Source: Craterostigma plantagineum | Taxonomy: Eukaryota > Streptophyta > Magnoliopsida > Lamiales > Linderniaceae | Direction of reading: 5' to 3' | DNA length: 64,000 nucleotides | Assembly: GCA_027422505.1 (NCBI GenBank) | Contig: JAPQWV010000127.1 | Location: 62,001 to 126,000 of the forward strand | Shown here: positions 36,034-47,802 of the stretch, piece by piece | How positions within the stretch are numbered: the stretch's first letter is position 1 | Layout of the letters: the number at the start of each line of letters is the position of its first letter | Notes under the pieces: model-generated | The model's database searches: none | What the model was told of the DNA's origin: nothing | The model's input: only the letters and a program-made list of their open reading frames with translations | Position numbers and translations under genes: made by a program

Positions 36034-39000
36034 TCACAACTGCTTCTCGACAAACGAAACGATAACCGCCACGTCGTCGAGCTTGCCGCCCTCGTAGCCC
36101 GAAAACCCATTGTTTTGAGCCTCTTCGGAAAACGGGCTTCGGCCCGAGACCGACAGACCTATTTCCTGCGCCCTCCTCGCCAACACCTCCGCAATTTCCT
36201 ACACTTCACATGTTAGTTTTTTTGTTATTACAAGTCGATAGTCAATAGATTCGACGCCTTACAATACCTTCGGCGATTTGTCGTCTTCGTCGAGCGAGTT
36301 TGCGACGGCGGCCGAGATTTCGTGGTCGAACAAATTGTCGAATAGCCCGTCCGTCGAAGTCACGATCACGTCGCCTTCCTCTAAGTCCACTCGGTAGTTC
36401 TGAAACGTTGTAATAAAAAAATTGGCTTGATTTATTTTCTCAGTCATCTAATTTAGGGAGTGGCGTTATACGGACCGGGAATTCAGGGGGTTACATTTAC
36501 GGTCAACGACTTTCAAAACTAAGCAATTTCAGGAACATTACACGCCGCAGTCCTAAATTTTGCCCCAAATTCTAAGATCCCGGCATATGATTTAGTTTTC
36601 CGGCGAATTTAGGGGAGACATTATGCGCACGATAACTATTAAAAGCAAGCAATTTTGGGATAATATCTAGGGTTACAACATATAATATCCTTAAATTGCT
36701 CAATTGAAAGTTGTAGCCCGTATAAACATCTCACGTTCAGAACTTTTACATCGATAAAATCGCGTACCTCCGCGAGGAGACATGGATCGCTTCCTCGTTC
36801 GATCTGCAAAGGGAAGTGAAAAGCGTGGAGCATAGGAGAAGACCTCACGTGGACATAACCGTTCCTTACGATTATAAATCCCGAGTTTCCAATGTTAGCC
36901 ACCCGAAGTACCTGTAAGAAATATTCAACTGCTAACGATTCGACCCAGAAAAGCAACGTTAGAAAAAACTTCGATGTGCGTTTTTTTACCTGACCGTCGA
37001 GCCGAGCGACTGTAGCCGTCGATGAGCCGTGGCACTGCAGCTCGGCGACCGCACGGCTCAGTAGCTCGGCTGGCCCGTCGGCGGCGGTGGTCGAATCGGA
37101 GACGAGCCGTTGGCAGCTCTTCATCAGCTCTAGCCCATAGAGTCCACGGTCGGTCCCTTCGAAGGACCATTGGCTAGCACCGTCGGCAACGCCGAGCCAG
37201 CTTTGGCCCGCGATGAAGCACGCATCCTCTCCCTCCACCTGTCAACGCCTGGGATTTATTATTTTTTCTCGAATTACTTGCCGTTTTCCTCCATGCATGT
37301 AAGAAAAAAGCTCGAGCTAAAAGGTGAAGATCGACTGTTTTCACTACATACCTTAGAAGGATGTGGCAAAACAGCTGCGCCCGAAGAAAGAACGAGCCTT
37401 ACGCTGGCTATTTCATGGCTGCTAAAGAACGATCTCATTAGGCGAAGCTAACAAATTCAGGGCTGAGTTTGAGGGCAGAGGAGAAGAATAAACCTATCTA
37501 TGGAGGATTCAGAAGGTTCTATCTCTGCAACTGCATCTCTCGATTCTTGCATAGGGTCGATGCTTAGAACACCATTGTCCTCCTCTTCGGTTATTTCTGA
37601 TCCCACGATTGAATCTTGTGGCAAGATGTCGACCTTAGGACAGCAGTAAACGAAGTGTTTTAACATGAGAAAAGACTCGTGTTTGTGGGTTACATACATG
37701 AACTGATTCACTAACCAGCATTAGACCTTCCTCGGTTTCTTGAGCTTCTTCATTCGACTCTTCGATTGCATGCGACGATTGGATGCTTCCGACGCCTTTA
37801 GATTCCTCCAATGCGTATTCCACGCTCGAGTTCTGCGTTAAGCTGTCAGCCTGAAGAATCAGAAAATTAAACTAATAACTTAAGGGATTGTCGAATAGTG
37901 ATTGTCAATTGCAGAAAATGAACCGACTCACTAACCAGCATTAGACATTCCTCTGTTTCTTGAGTTTCTCCATTCGATTCTTCGACTGCAGGCGATGATT
38001 GGGTGATTTCGCCGCCTTTAGATTCTTCCAATACGCTCTCAACCTGAAGAATCAGAAGCACTAAATGCTAACTTTAGGGATTTTCAATTAGATGGTTGAC
38101 AGAGGCAAATGAACTGACTCACTAACCAGCATTAGATCCTCCTCTGTTTCTCTGCCTTTCGATTCTTCGATTTCAGGCGGTGATTCGATGCTCTCAACGC
38201 CACATTCTTCCAAGGTTTCAATCGAACTGTTTTCGCTCTCATCTTCGACGACGTCGTCCTTGATTTCATTCTCTGTATCGCTTGTTTGAGCCTCACCATC
38301 GCCGTTGACATGGGCATTAGTGGACATCAAGTCTTCCTCCCCAACAGCAGAAATATCACTTCTTTCACTTCCAACATCATATTCGGTCTTCTCACGTAAA
38401 GCTTGTTCGTCCATTTCTGAATCCGCGTCGGCTGTACTAATAACATCAGTCGCAGAAAAATCACTGTCCGTTACAACACCATCGGTTAATTCCTCTGACG
38501 ACTCAAGCAAAGGGGCGTTTTCTGAACTTGAAATCTTGACCACCTCGTTAAGTCCGTTCTCCACTTGTTCTTCCTTTTCTGAATCAAAACTGGCAATCGT
38601 ATCAACTTGAGCTTCCTCAACCGAAGCCTCTGATATGGGAGGAACTGAATTACTTTCTGTCTCGACAATAGAATCCGATTTACTATCAACGGGTGAAATG
38701 TGATCACTAACTTCTGTATCTGCTTCATCTACTGCATCATCTTCTGATTCTTGGACAGCCCCATCTTCATCTTCCTCATTCGAAATTTCACTTGGGTCCC
38801 CAAATCGAAACACAAGGCTGCCATCTCTATGCTCTGCCCATCATTAAAAGATGAATTTTTTTCAGATGCCCAGCTTTCTTTCATGCAAAAAACATTACAG
38901 TATCAACAAGTTTGAGCTAAAACGAGAGTGAAGTGAAAATGTCAGATTATGTATATGAATTGGGATTACCGTGAGTCGAAATGACATCAAGTTTTGTCGG

Positions 39001-39198
39001 AGAAGGTGACTGCGATGAAGCTTCACATCTCACACTAAGGTGGGGTGACGATCTTCTCCTTCTTCGAATTACTATCCCATTTAAAATCCTTGGATTATTG
39101 GAACGAACAAGCAAAGATGAACAGTGCTTTGAAGGGAGAAGGAAATGCAAGCTGAAGTTGTTAGTGTTGGGATTTCTTACACAGAATAGATCAGCCAT
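36034..39198 (-). CDS. PP2C62-like protein phosphatase with long acidic N-terminus, probably plastid
   Basis: Ten minus-strand exons: 38970-39198, 38127-38833, 37936-38043, 37716-37850, 37494-37633, 37352-37421, 36990-37238, 36768-36911, 36268-36399 and 36034-36198. They join to 2079 nt, 692 residues, with every phase consistent. Exon 1 is transit-peptide-like (MADLFCVRNP, Ser/Arg-rich). Residues from about 80 to 400 are acidic and Ser-rich. Exon 3, exon 4 and the end of exon 2 encode similar units (LEESKG...EESN.E.QETEE.LML) ending at identical GTTAGTGA donors. The phosphatase part has EGEDACFIAGQSWLGVADGA, VANIGNSG, DVIVTSTDGLFDNLF and GGKLDDVAVIVSFVEKQL, supplying the metal-binding aspartates of the SpoIIE-like PP2C group. 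It resembles Arabidopsis AT4G33500. Substrate unknown. Confidence 0.93.
37716..38240 (-). repeat. Tandemly repeated acidic exons in the PP2C gene
   Basis: Three successive coding blocks (end of exon 2 at 38127-38240, exon 3, exon 4) share the protein pattern ESKG, EESN, QETEE, LMLVSESVH across the exon/donor border, and the intron starts are also alike. Likely tandem exon duplication. Confidence 0.8.
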
Positions 39199-39404
39199 TG
39201 ATGCTGCTGAGACGGAAAGGGTGCTCACTGTGATTACTTATGATAGATACATCATAGACACGACAGAACTGCGAAGAGCGAAAGAAATTATTTCAATCAC
39301 ATTGGGAAACTGACTCTGTCTAAAGCATTTTTTTGTGGATAGAGTGAAGAGCAGAACCTATTGGTTTGTGTTTTTCTCATTTTATTTTTTGGGGTCTTTA
39401 CCCT

Positions 39405-39800
39405 AAATACCTATTTAGATAAAAACTTATAATTTAGTACCCTGTCAGCATTTTTTTATATATAGGTACCTAACAGAATATTTTTTTGGACATAGGTACC
39501 CGATCCCCGACCATACAACACATTTGGGTATCTATATCAACACATTTGAGTACCCTATATAACAGACAATGGTACGACGTATGCTACATTTAGATACGTC
39601 CTATGTAACACACAGGTATTGTGTGGGTACGATGTATGCTACATTTAGGTACTCTATATCAACGTGTGTTATGGTACGCAATATACACAGGAAGGTACGA
39701 CATGACTAAAGAAACTGGTAAAAATTACACCGGATACCTATCTGTAAAATTTTCTGACATAGGTAGCTATTATAAAAATTTATTCAATTAAGTATTTATA
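39405..39800. mobile_element. Non-autonomous element with GGTACC-rich interior
   Basis: Ends AAATACCTATTT and, inverted, AAATACTTAATT. The interior repeats GGTACGACGTATG/TACATTTAGGTAC-like blocks. The same element occurs inverted at 53105-53512 (shared ACCCTGTCAGCATT and ACCTAACAGAATA). No clear target duplication was found. Confidence 0.6.
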
Positions 39801-40053
39801 TGTTGATGTACCTTATTTTTTGTCTTTCTGTGTTAACAAAAGAGTCTTCGCAACAAAAAAGAAAAAGGAAAAATTCTCTCTTTTTAAAACTTCAAAATTC
39901 TTAAGATAGCCAAACCCTAGCCTAGCTAAAGGTCTTTCCTTTTGTTCCCTCCCTTGCAACACTCAAATCCCTTCTTCTAATTCACTTTTGGCCAATCTCT
40001 TCTCACATCACATCCCTGTCTTTCTTATTTACAGGCGAAAAGCCCATAAAGCC

Positions 40054-41051
40054 ATGGAGTCGGGGAAAACTTGCAGCAACTTTTCATCTGCGCAGGGACT
40101 GATGGGCGGCGTTGCTCTTGAATTAATCTTGGGTGCTCAGAAATCTCTGCTCTTGCTTGTTTTCTTGGTACTACTCACCCCTTCACACTGTTTTTCTTCT
40201 TCGTTCTGCGCCGCCTTTATTGAAATTTAATGGCCCGTGTAAGCTCTTTGCTTCAGTTTTGTGTTAATTTGCTCTGTATTTCTTTCCCTGCTCTGTTTTC
40301 TACAGGGGATTTGAATATGTTTGTTTCTTGATTGACACTGGGATTTTCTGTGCTATTGAGATAATCCCATTATCTGGACTCGTTATATAGCTCCACCTCC
40401 ATTGTTGATACTCCAGGAATTATAGCTAAATATGTTCTATTGTGTAGTTCTTTATTCCTAGCCTAGTATCTTTGTAAAGAGAGTTCTCTGACCTTGTCAG
40501 ATACGAATTCGATTAAGAATGCTGCTTAATTTCCTCATCGATATTGTGATGCGCCATGAATCATTCCCAGGTTTGGGCTTTTCATGCTGAAAGCAACAGA
40601 ATGACACTGACTTCTTCACACGCAAACAGAAGGTTAATCTCTTAACAACACAGAATTCTTGGTTTTTAGACATTGCCTTTGTTTTTGTGGGGGTTATTCT
40701 TGAACTGCTACTTCGACGCTCAGATTACCAATCGGCGGCGACGTTGAAGAAGAAGCTTTAGAATCCGAGGTACCCGAAGATTATGGCGAAAGCACAGACG
40801 AAGATGATGATGAGGACGATGATGACGATGATGATGAAGATGGGGATGATGATGAAGATGATGATGATTCTTCTGATGATGAGCTTGGAGCAAATCGAGG
40901 TGGTTATGATGATGATGATAGTGATGATGATGAAGATGATGATAATGATGATGATGATGATAGTGATGATGAAGATGATGACGACGATGATGATGATGAA
41001 GATAGTGGTGATGAAGATGAAGGAAGTCGGCCGTCGAAGAAGAAAAAGTGA
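40054..41051 (+). CDS. Small hyperacidic Asp/Glu-rich protein with basic KKKK tail
   Basis: Three exons: 40054-40167, 40571-40632 and 40724-41051, 504 nt, 167 residues, GT-AG borders and phases consistent. Exon 1 reads MESGKTCSNFSSAQGLMGGV, then a hydrophobic stretch (LILGAQKSLLLLVFLVWAFH). Exon 2 adds AESNRMTLTSSHANRR. Exon 3 is LPIGGDVEEEALESEVPEDY followed by about 80 residues almost wholly Asp, Glu and Ser, ending SRPSKKKK. I do not know its function. Similar plant proteins carry misleading automatic names taken from other low-complexity proteins. Acidic tails of this kind occur in histone- and nucleolar-binding proteins, which is only a hint. The start is the first ATG in frame. Confidence 0.6.
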
Positions 41052-41093
41052 TGGTAAAAAGGTTGGTTTTCTTGCAAGTTAGATGGGCCAAAA

Positions 41094-41095
<2 letters not shown>

Positions 41096-41143
<48 letters not shown>
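41096..41143. repeat. (TA)n microsatellite
   Basis: About 23 TA units just past the hyperacidic gene, in its likely 3' UTR or flank. Confidence 0.95.
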
Positions 41144-41146
<3 letters not shown>

Positions 41147-41345
41147 AGTTTTCATTTCGTTCTCAAATGTTAAAACTCTTGCTTTTAGACCATTCTTTTG
41201 ACTTTCATCATTTTTAGATTGCGTGTGACATAATCGCCCAAAACGCTTTGGATATACTTTTTTTTTTTTTGGGTGGGAGATGCATTTTTGTATCTTATTT
41301 GATGGAATCGATTGGATAACCGACTAACAATTGAAGAATAATTAG

Positions 41346-42165
41346 TAAGGGTGTACGTGGTGCGGTTTTCGGCGGTTTTCGACTAATTCCGTACCAAACC
41401 ACTATATGCGGTTTTTTGAAAAATAATTTTCAAACCGCGGTTTTGAAAATAAAACCACATGTACGGTTTCGAGTGGTTTGGTGCGGTTTCGCGGCCGAAC
41501 AAAGAAAATACTTATATTTTATCGAATGAAAAAATAGTTTTTAAAAGTGTTAGATGCAAAATGTGATGAGACATCGCCTTGCCTCAGAAACAAGGCATAA
41601 GTCGACGTATTTGTCTCATAAATCGAAGCGTCACCATTATTAAAAAAATAGTATCATTATCTTATTTTATATTAGGGGCCAATTTTTTAATATATTGGTT
41701 TAGCTTTGTGATCTGATTGGAAGGTCAAAATATAAATAGTAAGTCAAAAAACATTATTAAATGTTCCAGCCGTATCTATTTTAACACTACATGTTCGGAC
41801 GTTTATTCTTATAGAAACATGTTTAACATAAAAATTAAAATTAAGTATGTTAATAATGATATCACTTTCATATAATCAAGAAATTAGCATATAATTAGTA
41901 AAAAAATAATTGAACTAAAATAAATTTCAAATATGACTAGGGTGCGATATCATAAGGAAAAATTAGATATAATTAATAAAAAAAATATAGAAAACTAAAG
42001 TGTGGTTCGACGCGGTGTGGTTTGTACCAAAAATTCACACTGCACCATTATTACAGTGTGATTTTGTAAAATAAATTAAACCGCATTTTGACGGTTAATT
42101 GTATTATACAGTGCGCTGCGGTGCGGTGCGGTGCGGGCGGTTTTCTAAAACCATTGCACACCCTA
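41346..42165. mobile_element. hAT-type non-autonomous element, 820 bp
   Basis: The 8-bp duplication ATAATTAG lies at 41338-41345 and 42166-42173. Ends are TAAGGGTGTACG and, inverted, TAGGGTGTGCAATGG. Subterminal regions are rich in GTGCGGTTT repeats on both sides. No transposase. Confidence 0.85.
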
Positions 42166-42445
42166 ATAATTAGTTTTCTGGAAAAGTTCAGAAAATAGGG
42201 GGAAATGGATATTGGACATTTATTCATATAAATTAATCATGAAAATTACTTACTTCATTGCATTTGAAGGAAACCGTAGAAATAAAAATGTATATTATCC
42301 AAACGATAAAATAGAATTCCCAACGCCGGCGTAAAATCAATGATCAGAGATAAATAAGCCGTCGTCAAAACCCTAATCAAACCACCGCCTCAGCCAAGCG
42401 GCCGCCGTCGTTGTTTCCCCAAATCAGCTACTAAAACTCCGTTAG

Positions 42446-44617
<2,172 letters not shown>

Positions 44618-44875
44618 TTCTTCGTAAGTTCTTTTCGGTTGTGTTCTTCTTTGCTTTTCGTTGTATGGGCTGGGTTCTATCTTGTTGTACGATGAAATGA
44701 ACCACTATGCAGTGTGTAATGATATATCTCGGGTTCAACTGCTTCTTGATTGCTAACTCTAACTATCGTTGTAAGAGGTCTAACATATTACATTGAATTT
44801 CCCAACAAGTTGTTGAATTTCCTTCTGACGAGTGATGGATTTGATTCATGGCATAGTATTTGGGAGAGGCCAGCT

Positions 44876-45190
44876 TCATTCTGCAATTAAGAACAGTGTG
44901 AAGAGCAGAGCATAGCATAGGATAGAAAGGAGGTTATGGAAGAAGTCGGGCAAAAGCTGAGCAACCTTAAAGAGTGGTGTTTCTCCTTTTCGAACTTCTG
45001 TTGAACACTTTGCGAGCTCGACATGTCGGTAAATCTCAGCTAGAAGCTCTGTCCTCTCTTCCACGCTCTGTTGTAGAGACTTCTTTAGCCCATCGGCTTC
45101 TTCTTCTAGCAGTTTCAGTCTTTCTTCGATTTGTCTGATATCATCAGCCGTTCTCTCATCTACTGCTTGTTTAGAAGAAGAGGAAGCCAT
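44876..45190 (-). CDS. Small coiled-coil protein with C-terminal membrane anchor
   Basis: Single frame of 104 residues with ATG at 45190. Residues 15-65 form a charged heptad-type coiled coil (DIRQIEERLKLLEEEADGLK, then SVEERTELLAEIYRHVELAK). Residues about 84-102 are hydrophobic (LLSILCYALLFTLFLIAE) and end two residues from the stop, a tail-anchor layout. I do not recognise a named family. The clean codon pattern and MASSSSKQ start suggest a real gene. Confidence 0.65.
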   Translation of the reverse strand: MASSSSKQAVDERTADDIRQIEERLKLLEEEADGLKKSLQQSVEERTELLAEIYRHVELAKCSTEVRKGETPLFKVAQLLPDFFHNLLSILCYALLFTLFLIAE

Positions 45191-45194
45191 TGTT

Positions 45195-45975
45195 GGTTGG
45201 TTTTCTCTTTGCGTATTGTGTCTTCTTTTTCTTTGTATTTTATCATGATTCAGCTACAGTTGAAACTCCATTTCGGCTCTAAATTTAGCATATGAGAGTT
45301 GGAATTTTGTCCCAACTGAAGTGAAATAGCGTTGGAAAATGTCAGACTATTGGACCATTACAATTTACATGTGGATGTTCACGGATCATTCGTGCCAACA
45401 AATCACAAAACGGCTATTTTCGTTTTACTGTAATAAATAAAGCCCAAGGAAGGTAAGCTTATTCTTTTGTCTTTTATCTTTAATTATTTTTTTACAAGAT
45501 AAATATTATTCTTAAACTATATTTGACCTTATAATATCATCATCATCCATCACAAAGACCTGAAAATTGCAGAAAAAAAAATACGTCCAACTATATTGCC
45601 AAAAGGGCCAACTAAAACATCCAACCATAGAGAAGTCTTACTATCTTGAGAAAACTTGGAGGAAGAAGGCCATGAGCTTGATGAGGAAATGTTCAAAAAC
45701 AAGCACAAATGTGTGTATTTGCGCGTGTGTGTGTAAGTATGTATATGTATAGTACCTTACGTGTGTGCTCACTTTCGTCTTTGTATATATACAGCAGCAA
45801 CCAAGAGAACGTGAATGGGAAACCCTTCATTCCTCCTTACCTTACTGTGATATAATGTTTCTTAATTTCATTTTATCAGTTATTTATTCTATATCTAGTT
45901 CAGTATGTAATGAACTAACATGTAAGTACAGTACTTCCTTGTTTGTGTTATAAATATCATTGCCCTCCTCACATA
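45195..45975. other. Spacer and probable MIR396 promoter
   Basis: AT-rich, with a short GT run near 45725-45740 and a possible TATA box (GTTATAAATATC, about 45947-45958). The CT-rich start region after 45960 may begin the MIR396 primary transcript. Confidence 0.35.
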
Positions 45976-46194
45976 ACCCTTTGTCTCCCATATATGGTCT
46001 TCACTACTTTGTCTTTCCCCACCCACTCACACTCACACACTTTTCTTTTCTTTCTCTCAGATTTCCCTACAATCATTCCTTAAGTTATTTAGCTATAATT
46101 AGGAGCAGAACACAACATCAAATTGTCGATTAGGGTTTTTGATTTACTTCTTTCCTACAGTTTTAGTTATTTGCTTTAGCTAGCTTTTGATCTT

Positions 46195-46585
46195 GGGCAA
46201 TTTTCATTTCAGGCCCCTCCATAAGTATATTTTAGAGTTCAGACCCTCTTCGGAAAATATTTAGTTTTAAGGATCCATTTTTATGCGGTACCACTTTATT
46301 GCTCTTACATACCAGTATGTTGAAATTCTGTATCACAAAACCATAATTCGGTACCAATTTATGATCATCTGATATCGAGTTTATTTTCTGTAGTACCACT
46401 TTATTGCTCTGTCATACCAGTATGTTGAAAGTTTGTAACACAAAACAATCATTCTATACCAGTTCATATATTTTTCATACCACTTTTTTACACCACAAAA
46501 AATGGGTCCTTTAACCTAAAAAATTCTTAAACAGGGCCTGAATTCGAAATCAAACCTTTAAAGGGGCCTGATTTCGAATTGACCC
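46195..46585. mobile_element. MULE-type long-TIR MITE, 391 bp, beside MIR396
   Basis: A perfect 9-bp duplication, TTTGATCTT, lies at 46186-46194 and 46586-46594. The inverted repeats are about 85 bp, with CATTTCAGGCCCC and GAGTTCAGACCC on the left and, inverted, AAATCAGGCCCC and AATTCAGGCCC on the right. The interior is tandem TACCACTTTATTGCTCT / CATACCAGTATGTTGAAA units. It encodes nothing. Confidence 0.85.
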
Positions 46586-46671
46586 TTTGATCTTTCCATG
46601 CTGTCAGCCGTTTTTTGCATATTTTTTAAATTCTTTTCTTGGAGAATTGAGATGAATAATCTCCATCCTGT

Positions 46672-46772
46672 TAGTCATGCTTTTCCACAGCTTTCTTGAA
46701 ATTCGTGTATTGTAATATAATGTTAATTTTGCATTATGAAGTTCAAGAAAGTTGTGGGAAGACATTGCAATG
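46672..46772 (+). ncRNA. MIR396: miR396-family microRNA hairpin
   Basis: The 5' arm holds TTCCACAGCTTTCTTGAAATT at 46683-46703. This is the miR396 sequence (family form ends GAACTT or GAACTG) with A in place of C at position 19. The preceding bases CATGCTT are also typical of MIR396 precursors. The 3' arm reads AGTTCAAGAAAGTTGTGGGA at 46740-46759 and pairs with it through G:U and a few mismatches, with a loop of about 36 nt. miR396 represses GROWTH-REGULATING FACTOR mRNAs. A MULE-type MITE ends 88 bp upstream of the hairpin and may lie within the primary transcript. Confidence 0.88.
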
Positions 46773-47364
46773 TTATATCATGATCTAATATTGCAATAAG
46801 AGGAAGTGAGTTTTATGTGTCTCTCACTTTCTCAACCTGAGTGATCTTGATGTTACAATGACTTCAACAGTTTATTGGACTACGACGTTTCCATTTAAAA
46901 GCAAATTGAAATGTTTGGCTAACATATATAATTGAAGTAATGTCACTCCCATAATTCTTCACAAGTAAATATATTTATTTTGTTTCATTAAGGGACGTCG
47001 AGGAGGAGAAGTTGAGAGTGGATTTTTTGTTGAGAAAAGTGAAGATGGTGAAAAGGTTAGAGCTATTTAGGTTGCTACTGGGATATCATACAACACTTCC
47101 TGTTATTTATTATTTTTTATAAAAGATAAAAATAATCGCTTCATTAAAAAAGAAAAGAATATCCAAGAAAAAAATAACTAATCGATCACCGTTTACACTA
47201 CAAAATTAAATCAGATATATATTTATAGACGAATACAAATATTTTTACTACTTTAATTGCAACCCCTCACAAGCCAACGAATTTTTACTACTTTAATTCA
47301 ATTTGTACTCGTTCTTTTATTACAAAAATGAAAAGGGATGCCATCTCCCAACTATATCTGCAAT

Positions 47365-47720
47365 TATTGGAATTATCAGACAAGAAGACATCATCAGACA
47401 CAAACTTGAAGAAGTAGCATGTGATCTCAAGAACAGAGTAGACTTGATCGACTTCGACTCAGAATGGACTTGATCGACTTCGACTATCGACTTCGAATCT
47501 GTTTTTAAATTAGTTTATGGGCTTTTATGTCATTTTAAGTATTAAGGGCATTTTAGTCTTTTGCTTTCTTTTGCTTATCAATAAGTTTATGAATAGACGA
47601 CAAACACTGTAATTCGTTGTTCTGTTGTATTCAGTTTTATATTTTTCAATTTCCCTCGAAACTCCGCTTCTCTCTCTTCGATCGAAACTTTTCCATCTCA
47701 AAATCTCTTGCGCTGCAATA
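47365..47720 (+). repeat. 5' LTR of the Copia element
   Basis: 356 bp. Begins TATTGGAATTATC, ends GCGCTGCAATA. Contains a doubled ACTTGATCGACTTCGACT segment about 35 bp apart. Confidence 0.95.
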
Positions 47721-47735
47721 TGGTATCAGAGCGTT
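47721..47735 (+). other. Primer-binding site (initiator Met-tRNA)
   Basis: TGGTATCAGAGCG directly abuts the 5' LTR, complementary to the 3' end of plant initiator methionine tRNA. Confidence 0.9.
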
Positions 47736-47802
47736 CTTAGATCAATAGCTGCGCTTCGATCATACTTGACGACAAAATTTCACTAAATCAGATATTCAAG
47801 AA

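Noticed and set aside
40720..41097. His-rich frame on the minus strand and Met-rich frame on plus opposite the acidic exon
   Set aside because: Both are frame shadows of the GAT/GAA-rich coding exon; no splice or start context.
47365..47720. Canonical TG...CA reading of the LTR ends
   Set aside because: TGGAA...CTGCA leaves no matching target duplication, whereas TATTG...CAATA gives GCAAT on both sides and abuts the primer-binding site.
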